A DNA stretch of 64,000 nt from an uncultured Lachnospiraceae bacterium (GCA_910589195.1 CAJUTC010000003.1:1-64000); one strand, 5' to 3'. Shown: positions 1 to 9,600, counted from the first letter of the stretch. Notes: a model not told the origin generated them from the letters alone. Numbers and translations are program-made.

Positions 1-1109
1 TGCTCCACAAGTTCATCTCAGGAGAACGGGATGAGCAGGGACTGGATTTCACGGAACGCGACTTTTTTGAACGTTATCAGGTTGACTGGAAGAAAGGCAT
101 CCGGGTACAGAAGCTCAGTCCGGACAAAAAGGAGCTTCTCTTAGATACCGGCAGGACTGTTTCCTACGACAAGCTGCTTATTGCCAGTGGCGCCGACAGC
201 TTCATCCCCCCTGTGGGCGAGCTGCGTAAAGCCTCCAATGTATATGGCCTGCGCAATCTTTCCGATGCCCAAGCCATTGTGAAAGAGGCAGAAAGTGCCA
301 GAAAGGTCCTGGTTATCGGATCCGGCCTGGTGGGATTGGATGCTGCCTACGGACTGCTGGAACTGGGGAAAAAGCTGACCATCGTGGAGATGGCTGACCG
401 GATTCTGCCAGTCCAGTTAGATGCCCATGGAGCAGCCGCCTACCAGGCGGCCTTTGAGGAAGCCGGTGTCCGCTTTGTCCTGGAGCGGAAGGCATCAGAA
501 GCTGTGTGTGAACCTGACGGACGGATCCGCAAAGTCATCCTGGACAACGGAAACCAGATTCCCTGCGATCTGATCATCGTGGCTGCCGGCGTCCGTCCGT
601 TTCTTTCCTGCTTAGAAGGCAGCGGTATTGCCTGTGATCGGGGCGTCACTGTGGATTCTGCCATGAAAACCTCTGTGGATGACATTTACGCCGCCGGGGA
701 TGTGACCGGCCTGTCCGGCATCTGGCCGAACGCGGCTGACCAGGGCAGGATCGCCGGCAGAAGTATGTGCGGTGCGGACGCGGCCTACACGGATACCTAC
801 GCCATGAAGAATACCATCAATTTCTTCCATCTGGTAACCCTGTGTGTAGGGCGGATCCGGGAAGAAGATGGCGACGAGATCCATATAAAGGAAGACCGAA
901 CCCAGTACAAACGGATGATTGTCCGTGACGGTAAAATCCAGGGCATCCTCCTTCAGGGCAATATCGCCGGTGCAGGCATCTGGCAGTACCTGATCAAGAA
1001 CCAGATCGATATCCGCCACATCAAAAAGGATGTTTTTGATATCAGCTATGCGGACTTCTACCAGACAGGAGAAAAGGGGAAATATGAATGGAGCATTCCG
1101 GTACAGTAA
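1..1109 (+). CDS. NAD(P)/FAD-dependent oxidoreductase, 3' part (start lies outside window)
   Basis: The reading frame is open from the first bases of the window, so the start is missing; about 368 residues are visible. It has the layout of a pyridine nucleotide-disulfide oxidoreductase. KLLIASGADSFIPP marks the first FAD half, VIGSGLVGLDAA is a GxGxxG Rossmann motif for NAD(P)H, and DIYAAGDVTG is the second FAD-contacting segment. The family moves electrons from NAD(P)H through FAD to a small acceptor such as rubredoxin, CoA-disulfide or oxygen. I see no redox-active CxxxxC pair in the visible part, which argues against a lipoamide or glutathione reductase. The C-terminal domain resembles those of NADH oxidase or nitrite-reductase-type flavoproteins. 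It converges on the LysR gene 18 bases downstream. The exact substrate cannot be set without the missing N-terminus. Confidence 0.85.
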   Translation, partial: LHKFISGERDEQGLDFTERDFFERYQVDWKKGIRVQKLSPDKKELLLDTGRTVSYDKLLIASGADSFIPPVGELRKASNVYGLRNLSDAQAIVKEAESARKVLVIGSGLVGLDAAYGLLELGKKLTIVEMADRILPVQLDAHGAAAYQAAFEEAGVRFVLERKASEAVCEPDGRIRKVILDNGNQIPCDLIIVAAGVRPFLSCLEGSGIACDRGVTVDSAMKTSVDDIYAAGDVTGLSGIWPNAADQGRIAGRSMCGADAAYTDTYAMKNTINFFHLVTLCVGRIREEDGDEIHIKEDRTQYKRMIVRDGKIQGILLQGNIAGAGIWQYLIKNQIDIRHIKKDVFDISYADFYQTGEKGKYEWSIPVQ

Positions 1110-1127
1110 CCCCCATGCCCTCTCTAC

Positions 1128-2045
1128 TCAGGAGAGGGCGCCCTCCCAATATGCCTTTGCCAATTCAATAAAGTCTTTCATTGGACGGGTCAGGTATCCG
1201 TTTCTCCGATAGCAGGCTGCCAGCTCCCAAACCGGATGTTTGGGCAGGCAGTAATATGTTATGCCTTTTGCGTCTGGTTGATAATAATAATCCGGCAGCA
1301 GTCCACAGCAAAGGCCAGCGCCAACCATATTTAGTATTGTACTGATTCTGGATGTTTCAAATAACCGTTCCGGAGAAAACCCGGCCTGTTGAAAAAAGCT
1401 TTCTGTCCAATCATATAGCGTAGATTCTTTATAAGGCACCGCAAAGGTCTGATCCCGCAGACATGCCAGATTGAGTTCAGCAAGGCCGCTGTTGCCTGGT
1501 TTTTTATCCCATGAACAGATTTGGCAGTTTTCAGGAACTGCCACCAGCAGCTCCTCACTTCCCAAAGTGATATAACTGTCATTCGTTTTTTGATAATCGG
1601 TTAATGTCATAAACCCCAGATCAAGTTCCCCCTGCCGGATTTGCCGCTGCTGTTTTCTTACGCTGATTTCATGAATTTGAAGCTTAATATCCGGATACAA
1701 GCGATGGAATTTGGGGTATACATGGATAAACATTTCCGATCCATGTTCCGGCGGAAACCCAATGGAAAGGTTTCCCTGTCGGATCCCTTCCATGTCTTGT
1801 ATCCGACGGTATGTATCCTGCTTTTTTCTTAAAATCTCCCTGGCCGATTCCAAATAAAGAATCCCGGCTTCTGTAGGGACGCAGCCGGTCTTTGAGCGGA
1901 TAAACAGGCGGGCTCCCAGCTCCTCTTCCGTCCGCAGCAATTGCTGCGCAAGAGCAGAAGGTGTAAGATACAATTTCTCCGCCGCCTTTGTAATATTATT
2001 CTCCTCCGCAATTTTTATGATATATTCAATTTCTTTTACATTCAT
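1128..2045 (-). CDS. LysR-family transcriptional regulator (1 of 3 related copies)
   Basis: The 305-residue length is normal for LysR. Residues 1-60 form the winged helix-turn-helix, with AAEKLYLTPSALAQQL in the recognition region. From about residue 90 there is a two-lobed periplasmic-binding-like effector domain, beginning near IGFPPEHGSEMF. The start is supported by AAAAGGAGT seven bases upstream. It is divergent from the dehydratase gene at 2394, the usual LysR arrangement, so it probably controls that gene in response to a carboxylate ligand. This is inference from position. It shares the (P)ERG-x-x-MF motif and a similar C-terminus with the LysR genes at 8482 and 41046, suggesting one expanded clade. 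Confidence 0.9.
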   Translation of the reverse strand: MNVKEIEYIIKIAEENNITKAAEKLYLTPSALAQQLLRTEEELGARLFIRSKTGCVPTEAGILYLESAREILRKKQDTYRRIQDMEGIRQGNLSIGFPPEHGSEMFIHVYPKFHRLYPDIKLQIHEISVRKQQRQIRQGELDLGFMTLTDYQKTNDSYITLGSEELLVAVPENCQICSWDKKPGNSGLAELNLACLRDQTFAVPYKESTLYDWTESFFQQAGFSPERLFETSRISTILNMVGAGLCCGLLPDYYYQPDAKGITYYCLPKHPVWELAACYRRNGYLTRPMKDFIELAKAYWEGALS

Positions 2046-2393
2046 GCCAGACTCCTTTTTACAACATTATTTACAGTTATTATTTAATCCGTTCCCAAAT
2101 CTTCAACGCATCTTTCTGGTTTCCTGTTAAAACTCTTACGCAAATAACCACATCCCTTATATCTTTCTCTGTTTGTATGCTATTGAATTGCAATTATTGG
2201 TCATAAGTGTAATATCTTCGGTCAGTAGACATGCGGTTTGCCCATACTTATATGGCTCAATGCCCTCCCATCCTTTATTTTATCTTAACGAATATGAAAA
2301 ATGATTAAATTTACTTCACAATCCCTCTTTGTTATAATAATTCCAAAATCAGAAACGGCATAACAGCAAAAAGAGAAGAAAGGGTAGGAAACC
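2046..2393. other. 348-bp divergent intergenic region
   Basis: This AT-rich spacer separates the divergent LysR and dehydratase genes. It holds the dehydratase promoter near its right end and probably the LysR binding site. I could not pin down a clear T-N11-A operator by eye. No open frame with a ribosome binding site is visible. Confidence 0.6.
2310..2338 (+). promoter_or_regulatory. Sigma-A-type promoter for the IlvD/Edd dehydratase gene
   Basis: A -35 box TTTACT and a perfect -10 box TATAAT are separated by exactly 17 bases, about 55 bases before the start codon. The ribosome binding region GAAAGGGTAGG follows. Position and spacing fit a housekeeping promoter; the LysR regulator encoded on the other strand probably acts just upstream. 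Confidence 0.65.
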
Positions 2394-4103
2394 ATGGAAA
2401 ACAAACACATATTCCACATGAAAGACACGAAATACCGCAGCAGCACGTTAACAAACGGTCTTGGCCGATCTGGCCAAAGGGCTTTGTTGTATGCTGCCGG
2501 AATGGATGAGGAAGATATGAAAAAGCCATTTGTGGCAGTAATCAGCTCCTTTAGCGAGATGGTTCCCGGGCATACTCATTTAAGAGAACTGGCCGATTTT
2601 GTCAAGCAGGGAATTATTGAAGCCGGCGGCGTTCCTAAACAGTCAGAAACCATTGGGATCTGTGACGGCCTGTGCCAAGGCCATAAAGGGATGCGTTACC
2701 CCTTAGCCAGCCGGGAATTAATTGCCGACTCTGTGGAAATGGTGGTGGAAGCTCATCATTTTGACGCCATGGTTCTTCTTCCTGGCTGTGACAAAATCAT
2801 CCCCGGCATGCTAATGGCCGCTGCCCGGCTGGATATTCCTGCCATCATCCTCCCCGGCGGCCCTATGCTTCCTGGAAATGTAGGCCAAAATCCCCTCTTT
2901 TGTTCCAGCGAGCTCCGGGAATATCCTGGCCGTGTGGAAACAGGAGCCATTACCGTAGATGAAATGAAAGAGGCCGAGCAAAATGCCCTTCCTACTGCCG
3001 GAAGCTGTGCCCACCTGGGAACAGCCAATTCCATGTGTATGCTGACAGAAGTGCTGGGAATGGCTCTTCCAGGCGCCGGCACCGCACCTGCCGTATCCAA
3101 TAAGCGGAAACGGATCGCAAAGGCGTCAGGCCGGGCTGTTATGGCGCTTTTAGAAAACAGCATAACCCCAAGAACCATTCTTACCAGAGAAGCTTTGTTA
3201 AATGGCATTGCAGGCGCCATGGCAACCGGTTCCTCCACCAATCTGGTTCTACACCTTTTAGCAATTGCCCATGAAGCAAATGTATCCCTTACACTGGATG
3301 ATTTCGACCGGATCAGCCGCCAGGTTCCCTTCATCTGTAATCTTCAGCCCTCCGGAAAATATCCCATTGTTTCTTTAGATGCTGCCGGCGGAATCTCATC
3401 TGTATTAAAGGCCATTGAATACGCGCTGCATACAGAAGTACAAACGGTTTCTGGATGCTCCTTAGGAAAACAGTTGCAAACTGCTTCCGTAACTTATAGC
3501 GATGTGCTAAAATCAACGGAGAGCCCGCAAAAGCCAGAGGGTGGAATCGCCGTCCTTTACGGGAATTTAGCTCCTAAAGGCGCGGTAATTAAGCAATCTG
3601 GAGTGAAAGAGTCCATGTACTATTTTAAAGGGACTGCCAGGGTATTTAACTCGATGGAAGAAGCTGACGCTGCCATCAGCTCCGGCCAAATTCAGGCAGG
3701 AACCGTAATCGTCATTCGGTATGAAGGCCCTAAAGGCGGCCCCGGCATGCGGGAAATGCTGTCCACCACATCTTTGATTATGGGGCGGGGAATGGATGAA
3801 GAATGCGCTTTGATTACTGACGGGCGTTTCTCCGGAGCCACACATGGTCCTTGCATTGGGCACATCTCTCCGGAAGCTGCCGCGAAAGGCCCCATCGCTT
3901 TCGTAGAAGACGGCGATGAAATCGAAATCGATATCCCAAACCGGTCTTTGAACCTGATGGTTTCCGAAAGCGAACTGGAAAAAAGGAAAGCAGGCTGGAA
4001 GCCTGTCATCAAGCCTCGAAAGCCAGCTCTCGCAAAATACGCCGCATTCGTAGATTCAGCAGATACTGGGGCGATCATAAAACTCCCTGACCAACTCCAA
4101 TAG
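2394..4103 (+). CDS. IlvD/Edd-family dehydratase (dihydroxy-acid or sugar-acid dehydratase)
   Basis: The 569 residues match the full length of the IlvD/Edd superfamily of Fe-S dehydratases, which remove water from a 2,3-dihydroxy acid to give a 2-keto acid. The three cluster cysteines are visible in GICDGLCQG, LLPGCDKIIPG and GSCAHLGTANSM, and the active-site serine region is TDGRFSGATHGP. Members make branched-chain amino acids (IlvD) or open aldonic acids (xylonate, gluconate, galactonate types). The setting, with a LysR regulator, two carboxylate transporters, an MBL hydrolase and an FAH-family enzyme and no ilvB, ilvC or leu genes, favours a catabolic sugar-acid role. That is inference. 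The gene ends at a strong terminator. Confidence 0.85.
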   Translation: MENKHIFHMKDTKYRSSTLTNGLGRSGQRALLYAAGMDEEDMKKPFVAVISSFSEMVPGHTHLRELADFVKQGIIEAGGVPKQSETIGICDGLCQGHKGMRYPLASRELIADSVEMVVEAHHFDAMVLLPGCDKIIPGMLMAAARLDIPAIILPGGPMLPGNVGQNPLFCSSELREYPGRVETGAITVDEMKEAEQNALPTAGSCAHLGTANSMCMLTEVLGMALPGAGTAPAVSNKRKRIAKASGRAVMALLENSITPRTILTREALLNGIAGAMATGSSTNLVLHLLAIAHEANVSLTLDDFDRISRQVPFICNLQPSGKYPIVSLDAAGGISSVLKAIEYALHTEVQTVSGCSLGKQLQTASVTYSDVLKSTESPQKPEGGIAVLYGNLAPKGAVIKQSGVKESMYYFKGTARVFNSMEEADAAISSGQIQAGTVIVIRYEGPKGGPGMREMLSTTSLIMGRGMDEECALITDGRFSGATHGPCIGHISPEAAAKGPIAFVEDGDEIEIDIPNRSLNLMVSESELEKRKAGWKPVIKPRKPALAKYAAFVDSADTGAIIKLPDQLQ

Positions 4104-4108
4104 CAGTT

Positions 4109-4154
4109 AAAGGTACATAAGGTGACCCATCTCCGATTCACCTTATGTACCTTT
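4109..4154. terminator. Bidirectional terminator between dehydratase and MBL hydrolase genes
   Basis: The arm AAAGGTACATAAGGTGA pairs perfectly over 17 bases with its inverse copy across a 12-base loop. The terminal A and T runs would serve both strands, and it sits between two convergent stops. Confidence 0.85.
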
Positions 4155-4162
4155 CATCATTA

Positions 4163-5011
4163 TCAGGAATTTTCCGTTTTCATCAATGCCTTTACCTGGC
4201 GGGCCCGTTCGTCTATAAACTCAGGCCAAACGGAAGCATCCAAATACGGCTGGCTTTCATCCGTATACTGCCCTATCCGATCCGTAATTGTGATCTGATT
4301 GGGATGGCTTGGAATGGCGATATCCACATGCAGGTTCCGAATCACCTTACTATCTTCCAAAAACTTCTTTCGCAGGTCAGGTGTCAAATAACGGCTGGCT
4401 GCATAATAATCATCATTCATGGTATTAGCGCCTACTCCGCCGTGCATTCCCACCACATATACCTGGTTTGTTACCGGATTTGTTACCTCCCAAAAAAAAC
4501 TGGTGCAGCCAATGGTATGGCCTGGCGTTAACATGGTTTTTACTGTGATATCCCCCATTTGGATCGGCTGTTCATCAGAATAAAACTGATCCGCCTCAAA
4601 CATCTGAGGATGAGAATCCGGATCCAGATCCATGGTTTCCTTTGGACAAGCTTTTATAAATTCCCAGTCTTCCTTGGAAATGTAAATCTTGGCTCCGGTC
4701 AGCATTTTCATGGCTGCCGCTGCCCCGCAATGGTCAAAATGGGCATGGCTAATTAAGATCTTTTTAATATCTTCTGGCCGGTATCCCAGTTTATAAATGG
4801 AATCTACCAGCAAATATAAGCTTTCCGGTATTCCGCAGTCAATTAAAATCAAACCTTCTCCCGTGTCAATCAGATAACATCCTACCCAGGTCTGCCCAGC
4901 TACATACCAGGTTCTGGGTGCCACCTGAAAGGGCTGGATCGCTAACTTCCATGGCTGATACGCTAATGTTTCTACTGGTCGGCTAATCGCCGCAGTGCAT
5001 TGAAATGGCAT
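4163..5011 (-). CDS. MBL-fold metallo-hydrolase (subclass B3-like)
   Basis: This 282-residue protein has the metallo-beta-lactamase fold. Zinc-binding HAHFDHCGAA gives HxHxDH, TPGHTIGCTSFF supplies the next histidine, and PSHPNQ the last. The position that carries a bridging aspartate in glyoxalase II-type members reads GMHGGVGANT, as in B3-type enzymes that lack that ligand. There is no signal peptide, so it is probably cytoplasmic and unlikely to be a real beta-lactamase. GAGGAG lies eight bases before the start. It lies between the dehydratase and tct genes, so a hydrolytic step (a lactone or thioester, for example) in the same carboxylate pathway is reasonable but unproven. Confidence 0.85.
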   Translation of the reverse strand: MPFQCTAAISRPVETLAYQPWKLAIQPFQVAPRTWYVAGQTWVGCYLIDTGEGLILIDCGIPESLYLLVDSIYKLGYRPEDIKKILISHAHFDHCGAAAAMKMLTGAKIYISKEDWEFIKACPKETMDLDPDSHPQMFEADQFYSDEQPIQMGDITVKTMLTPGHTIGCTSFFWEVTNPVTNQVYVVGMHGGVGANTMNDDYYAASRYLTPDLRKKFLEDSKVIRNLHVDIAIPSHPNQITITDRIGQYTDESQPYLDASVWPEFIDERARQVKALMKTENS

Positions 5012-5089
5012 TTCTTATTTCTCCTCTCTATGAGTTCTTCCGGAATTTTTAAGTCTGGTTCCAGAATTTAACTATGAATTTTTGGAAAA

Positions 5090-5132
5090 GAAACACCGCA
5101 GAACGTCTGTTTACGGCCATCCTGCGGTGTTC
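5090..5132 (-). terminator. Terminator of the tctCBA operon
   Basis: The inverted arms AACACCGCAG and CTGCGGTGTT flank a loop of about 20 bases. On the minus strand the stem is followed by a T-rich run (TTTCTTTTCC), just downstream of the tctA stop. Confidence 0.75.
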
Positions 5133-5177
5133 TTATAAGGGGTATCGAAAATGTAAGTATAAGGCAGTTTATTTCGA

Positions 5178-6670
5178 TCAGGCCTTTGGTTTTTTCTGTT
5201 TCTCAACTACCATGCGGAGCAGCGGGGAAAATACACAAGCAATTCCCACTACCATAAATATACAGGATATTGGCCTGGTAAAGAATGTTGCCGCCGTTCC
5301 AGAATACTGGAATGATTTTAGCATGTTGCTTTCCAGTGTGGGGCCTAAAATAAACGCTAAAATCAAAGGAGCTGTAGGAAGACCGCCATAACTCATCAAA
5401 ATGCCAATTACCACAAACACTAACATCATTCCACATTTATACAGGCTGCTGGAATCCACATAAGCGCTGACAAAGGAAATAATAATCAGAGCAGGATACA
5501 TAAAATGATACGGAACCTTCAGAATCAGCGGGAAAACGCGCATCCCCAACGCCTGAAGAACCAAAACCACAATTGCGCAAACCATAACCGTTGCGAACAT
5601 TAAATACACCACATTGCCGCTGTTTTTAAATACCATAGGCCCATTTCCAGACCATGAATAGTTAATGCTCCGATTAGCAATGCTGTGGTAGAGTCGCCTG
5701 GAATCCCAAGGGCTGCCATAGGAATCATAGAACCGCCGATAGCTGCGTTATTGGAAACCTCTGAAGCCCAAATTCCGTCTGGGCACCCGTGCCCAAACTG
5801 TTCCGGTGTTTTGGAAGCATTTTTCGCGCTGGAATAGGCTACCAAGTTGGAAAGGCCTGCCCCCATACCTGGCAGGAAACCAATTCCAAGACCGATCAGG
5901 AAAGAACGGATAATATTGATGCCCTGAGCTGCAATTTCCGCAATGGTTATTCCCAGGCCCTTAATGGACTTGGTATCAACTTCCGGAAGGGCTCCGAACC
6001 CTTTTCCATACTCTTCTACAATACGGGCCACGCCGAAAATACCGATTAACACTACGGTCATTCCAAGACCGCTCATCAAATACATATTGTCGAATACAAA
6101 CCTGGCTTCTGCGTCGATTGGCGAAAACCCTACCGAAGAAAACAGAAGGCCAATGGCTGCCGAGGCAAGACCTTTAAACATATTTCCTTTTGAGATAGCC
6201 AAAACCATAGTGATGGCTACAAAGCACAGGGAAAAGTACTCCCACGGCCCCATGGCAAATGCCACATCCGCAATTTTCTGGCTTAAAAGCGCCGCGAAGA
6301 ACGCACTGAAAAAGGTTCCTACAAAAGACGCAACCATACCGATTGCCAATGCCTTTCCTGCTTTGCCGCTCTGGGCCATAGGATATCCATCCCAGCAAGT
6401 TGCCACCGAGGAAGCGGAACCGGGAATTCCCAATAATACAGAACCAATGAAGGAACCGGAACATCCTCCTACCCATAAGGCAATCAGGAAAATAACTGCC
6501 GGCCCTGCCTGCATGGAATAGGTCAGCGGCATAAACAGCATAACCGCTAACGTGCCGGACAGGCCTGGAATCGCGCCGAAAACCAAACCAATCACCGTAG
6601 CCGCAAATAGCAGTATCAGATGAAAAGGCTGGGCAATCTGGCTTATAATATATGGCATAAATTCGATCAT
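5178..6670 (-). pseudogene. tctA: TctA, large permease of a tripartite tricarboxylate transporter, frameshifted
   Basis: Two overlapping frames together give one TctA of about 500 residues, the usual family length. The first frame (6670 to about 5640) carries the typical multi-span start, the SGTLAVMLFMPLTYSM region and GIPGDSTTALLIGALTIHGL. It then runs into a nonsense tail and stops at 5600. The second frame (5636 to 5178) resumes exactly where the family continues, MVFKNSGNVVYLMFA. The break is at 5640-5642, where the minus strand reads ATGGGCCTATG; one extra G (GGGG) would restore MGPMVF. AAAGGAGGG lies six bases before the ATG at 6670. Intact tctB and tctC upstream suggest a recent mutation or a homopolymer sequencing error. 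TctA forms the membrane channel for carboxylate uptake. Confidence 0.85.
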
Positions 6671-6683
6671 GTAACGCCCTCCT

Positions 6684-7148
6684 TTAACCAAATAGCATTC
6701 CGCCTGGCAGTGTTAAGCCAAAAGCGTATACATAGATTACATAAATAATCACAGAAACTGCTACAGAAAAAATTACCCTGGCTTTCACCGTGGTTTGGCT
6801 GCCTTTTGCAAACAAGGTGGTTAAAACGTATAAAATAATTGGCGTCACAATCAGATAACCCGCAAACGTCATCCCCGCAATGTACGCGGCAATCACGATT
6901 AAGGTTATGATTACACGAATCCACCCTTCCTTTGCAAGGAATTGTTTCTCTTCCTTCTTACTCATGGTACTTTCCGCAAATATTCCCAGACCGCATACAA
7001 TAAACCCAAAGGCCGCAATGGCAGGCAGCATCCTTGGTCCCGGATACGCGGCAGTAATGGGAATTGAAAACGTAGTCGTCATAAGAAAAACCACGATTCC
7101 CAGAACTACCAGCACCGCTCCGGTAAGCTGATCTCTTTTTAGCTTCAT
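6684..7148 (-). CDS. tctB: TctB-family small membrane subunit of tripartite tricarboxylate transporter
   Basis: This 154-residue protein has four predicted membrane segments (near residues 10-28, 40-58, 80-105 and 125-145). It shows the TctB N-terminal signature, with GAVLVVLGIVVFL followed by YPGPRMLPAI. TctB is the small, poorly conserved permease partner of TctA. AAGGAGGGATAGG precedes the ATG. Its stop is 13 bases before the tctA start and it follows tctC, the standard C-B-A order, so the three are one transcript. Confidence 0.9.
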   Translation of the reverse strand: MKLKRDQLTGAVLVVLGIVVFLMTTTFSIPITAAYPGPRMLPAIAAFGFIVCGLGIFAESTMSKKEEKQFLAKEGWIRVIITLIVIAAYIAGMTFAGYLIVTPIILYVLTTLFAKGSQTTVKARVIFSVAVSVIIYVIYVYAFGLTLPGGMLFG

Positions 7149-7210
7149 CCTATCCCTCCTTGTATTTTGGGAACTTCTTTACTCGTTACCGTTTGGGCGT
7201 GTCCAGATCT

Positions 7211-8206
7211 TTACTCCTGCTTTAAGCCTAATTCTTCTACCACCGCGTTCACGCTGGTTTGCGTATCCTGAACCGCCTTTAAGCCTTCCCCTACGCTCAT
7301 AAACGTCATTTCCATGCCTGCCGGTGACAAAGTTGCTTTTACCTCTTCATTTTCGGCTGCCGCCGCGTAATAGTCATGGATCTGGTTTACCAACTGGGGA
7401 TCCATATCTTTCGGCCCTAACAACAGTACGCTTAACATCTGGAAGGAACAATCTACACCCTGCTCAACAAAAGATGGTACGTCTGGAAGTACAGAGCTGC
7501 GTCCTCCGTCTGGACTGTTGGAAACAACCGCCAGCGCTTTTGCCTTTCCCGATTCAATATACTGCTTTGCCTGATTTGCGTTAACCAAGGCCGCATGGAT
7601 ACTGTTTCCAACCAATGCCGTCAGTTTTTCCGTATCGGAACCGGCTTCTACATATTTTACATCCAGACCTGCGGCTTTTGCGAAAAGGCCGGCCTGAACA
7701 TGGGTGGTTCCTCCTGTTTCGATTCCCACCAGAAGGGTGCCAGGATTCGCCTTAGCGTCTTCAATTAAATCATTTAAAGTTTCATAAGGGGAATCACCAG
7801 AAACCACCAGCACATTATTGGCTTCATCTACCGGAACGCCTACTGCGATTACGGTAAAATCATCTGCCGCTGACTTTTTTAACACGCCTGTTGCTGTTTT
7901 GATCAAAAGGGTGGTATGGAACTGGACTAACGTAGAGCCGTCTTTCTTACCAGCCGCCCCTTTTTCACAAGCTACAACACCGCCGCCATCTGTATTATTT
8001 ACGATGGTAATGGTAGAACCGGAATCTTTTGCCACCTGGGTTCCAAGAGCCCTGGCCATTACGTCCGTACCGCCCCCTGCTTTCGCCGGAACCTGAACCT
8101 CCACGTTTTTCGCCCAACTGCTGCCGCTTCCTCCACCGGAACCACATCCGGCTAATGAACATACCATCATTCCTGCTAACGCCATTGCCAACAATTTCTT
8201 TTTCAT
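7211..8206 (-). CDS. tctC: TctC-family extracytoplasmic solute-binding lipoprotein
   Basis: The 331 residues start with a lipoprotein signal peptide whose lipobox is CSLAGCGSG, so the mature protein is anchored outside the membrane. The body is TctC-like: VEVQVPAKAGGGTDVMARAL is the first ligand-binding loop, and IVNNTDGGGVVACEKGA and VGIETGGTTHVQAGLFAKA are further conserved segments. It captures a carboxylate (citrate, other di- or tricarboxylates or sugar acids in characterised relatives) for TctAB. It heads the minus-strand operon and is divergent from the LysR gene at 8482, its likely regulator. Confidence 0.92.
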   Translation of the reverse strand: MKKKLLAMALAGMMVCSLAGCGSGGGSGSSWAKNVEVQVPAKAGGGTDVMARALGTQVAKDSGSTITIVNNTDGGGVVACEKGAAGKKDGSTLVQFHTTLLIKTATGVLKKSAADDFTVIAVGVPVDEANNVLVVSGDSPYETLNDLIEDAKANPGTLLVGIETGGTTHVQAGLFAKAAGLDVKYVEAGSDTEKLTALVGNSIHAALVNANQAKQYIESGKAKALAVVSNSPDGGRSSVLPDVPSFVEQGVDCSFQMLSVLLLGPKDMDPQLVNQIHDYYAAAAENEEVKATLSPAGMEMTFMSVGEGLKAVQDTQTSVNAVVEELGLKQE

Positions 8207-8481
8207 CCTTTTTCTCTCCTTTTCCTGCTTGTTAAAATGTAATAGTTTTTTATCAGCAGTCTTGAAATCTTTATGTGATTTGATTATAATAAAGCTATTA
8301 ACTTATTTCAACTTATGGATTTTTATATTTTATCTTAATTTGATTAAGTTAATATGGAAATTATGCTTTGAAAGTCCTTACATTTCAGTTTTCTTTTATT
8401 CTATTTTACTTTTTCGAACAATTTTATGACAATTATTGATATTTTTTATCCGATCACTACACTTTACTTAGGGGGATTATC

Positions 8482-9396
8482 ATGGATTTGCGGCAAATTG
8501 AAAATATTATCGCCATTGAAACAGCACAGAGTATTTCAAAAGCAGCAGAAAAGCTGTTTTTGACTCAATCCGCTTTAAATCAGCAGCTTTTGAAATTAGA
8601 ACGAGAGCTGGGAACCCAACTGTTTGAGCGTCGAAAACACAGTATGATCCCTACTTACGCAGGGCGGATTTACTTAAATACCGCCAGGCAAATGCTGGAT
8701 ATGAAGCAGGAAACTTATAAAATCATTCACGATATTGCGGAAGAAAACGCTGGGGAAATCGCGGTAGCCTATACGCCGGAGCGTGGTTCTGCCATGTTTT
8801 CTCAGATTTATCCTATTTTTCATGAAAAGTACCCGAATATTACCTTCCGCATCCGGGAAGCACGGGTAAAAACTATGGAGCAGCTTGTCCTTCAGAAAGA
8901 AGTAACCATGGCATGTTCTACTTATGCCGGGGATTTAAAACATCCGGAGCTGGAATATTTAGATATGTGCGAAGAATTGATTGTACTGGGGATGCCGAAA
9001 AACCATCCCCTGTCATACCTTGCCGGGGAAGAAAGCTGGAAAATATTTCCTGAATTTGATTTAAGGCTGCTGCGGAACGAACATTTCATCCTGTCCTCCC
9101 GGACTACCCGAATTCGGGAGATGACGGATCAAATATTCGAACAAGCCGGTTTCCGTCCAAAGGTCTTATTTGAATCCACCAGTACCTCTACCGTAATCAA
9201 CATGGTAAAAAAGCAAATCTGCCCCGCTTTTTTTCCTCAGTCCTATGTGGAACCTGACGCTCCTGTTGTATACTTTACTGTGCCGCCAAAGGAATCCTGG
9301 ATGAGATGTATCACGATTTTAAAAGGCTGCTATCTGACGAAACCGGAAAAATATTTTATTAAACTGGCAACACTGGCCTCACGCGGAAAACTATAG
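8482..9396 (+). CDS. LysR-family transcriptional regulator (2 of 3 related copies)
   Basis: A 304-residue LysR protein. Residues 1-60 carry the winged HTH (SKAAEKLFLTQSALNQQL); the effector domain begins near AVAYTPERGSAMF. AGGGGGAT precedes the start. It is divergent from tctCBA across a 275-base AT-rich spacer, so control of that transporter is the simplest guess. It is clearly related to the LysR copies at 1128 and 41046, especially the one at 41046, which shares the LTQSALNQQLLKLE block. Confidence 0.9.
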   Translation: MDLRQIENIIAIETAQSISKAAEKLFLTQSALNQQLLKLERELGTQLFERRKHSMIPTYAGRIYLNTARQMLDMKQETYKIIHDIAEENAGEIAVAYTPERGSAMFSQIYPIFHEKYPNITFRIREARVKTMEQLVLQKEVTMACSTYAGDLKHPELEYLDMCEELIVLGMPKNHPLSYLAGEESWKIFPEFDLRLLRNEHFILSSRTTRIREMTDQIFEQAGFRPKVLFESTSTSTVINMVKKQICPAFFPQSYVEPDAPVVYFTVPPKESWMRCITILKGCYLTKPEKYFIKLATLASRGKL

Positions 9397-9531
9397 TTAC
9401 CGGAACCAGCCGCCTTTAATTTGAATCACTTTCAGATATACCCAGTCATTTTCTCCTACCGTCAGCCGATCTTCTTCCGGGTATTCCGACCTTAATTCCA
9501 TAATAAATTCCGTGTCTAACTGTACATTCAT
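9397..9531 (-). CDS. Possible 44-residue small protein, unknown
   Basis: This short frame begins with ATG preceded by AAAGGAA at a fitting distance and reads MNVQLDTEFIMELRSEYPEE, ending KGGWFR before TAA. I do not recognise it. It is acidic, has no membrane segment or cysteine, and abuts the 3' end of the LysR gene tail to tail. It lies downstream of a decayed alpha/beta-hydrolase, so it may be a leftover or out-of-frame fragment and not a functional gene. Confidence 0.3.
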   Translation of the reverse strand: MNVQLDTEFIMELRSEYPEEDRLTVGENDWVYLKVIQIKGGWFR

Positions 9532-9600
9532 CGTTTGTGTTCCTTTCCATATCATATAAGGCGCCCCAACCGTTCTGGCTCTGGAAGCGCCTCATTCTCT

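Noticed and set aside
2756..3334. 192-codon open frame antisense to the dehydratase gene
   Set aside because: Antisense shadow of a highly conserved gene, with no ribosome site or family features.
4163..5011. True beta-lactamase (antibiotic resistance)
   Set aside because: No signal peptide, and the setting is metabolic; MBL-fold hydrolases are mostly not lactamases.
5600..5645. Programmed ribosomal frameshift in tctA
   Set aside because: No slippery heptamer or stimulating structure is visible; TctA is not known to use frameshifting. Mutation or sequencing error is simpler.
5943..6521. 192-codon plus-strand frame opposite tctA
   Set aside because: Its composition follows the complement of membrane-protein codons; tctA on the other strand explains the region.
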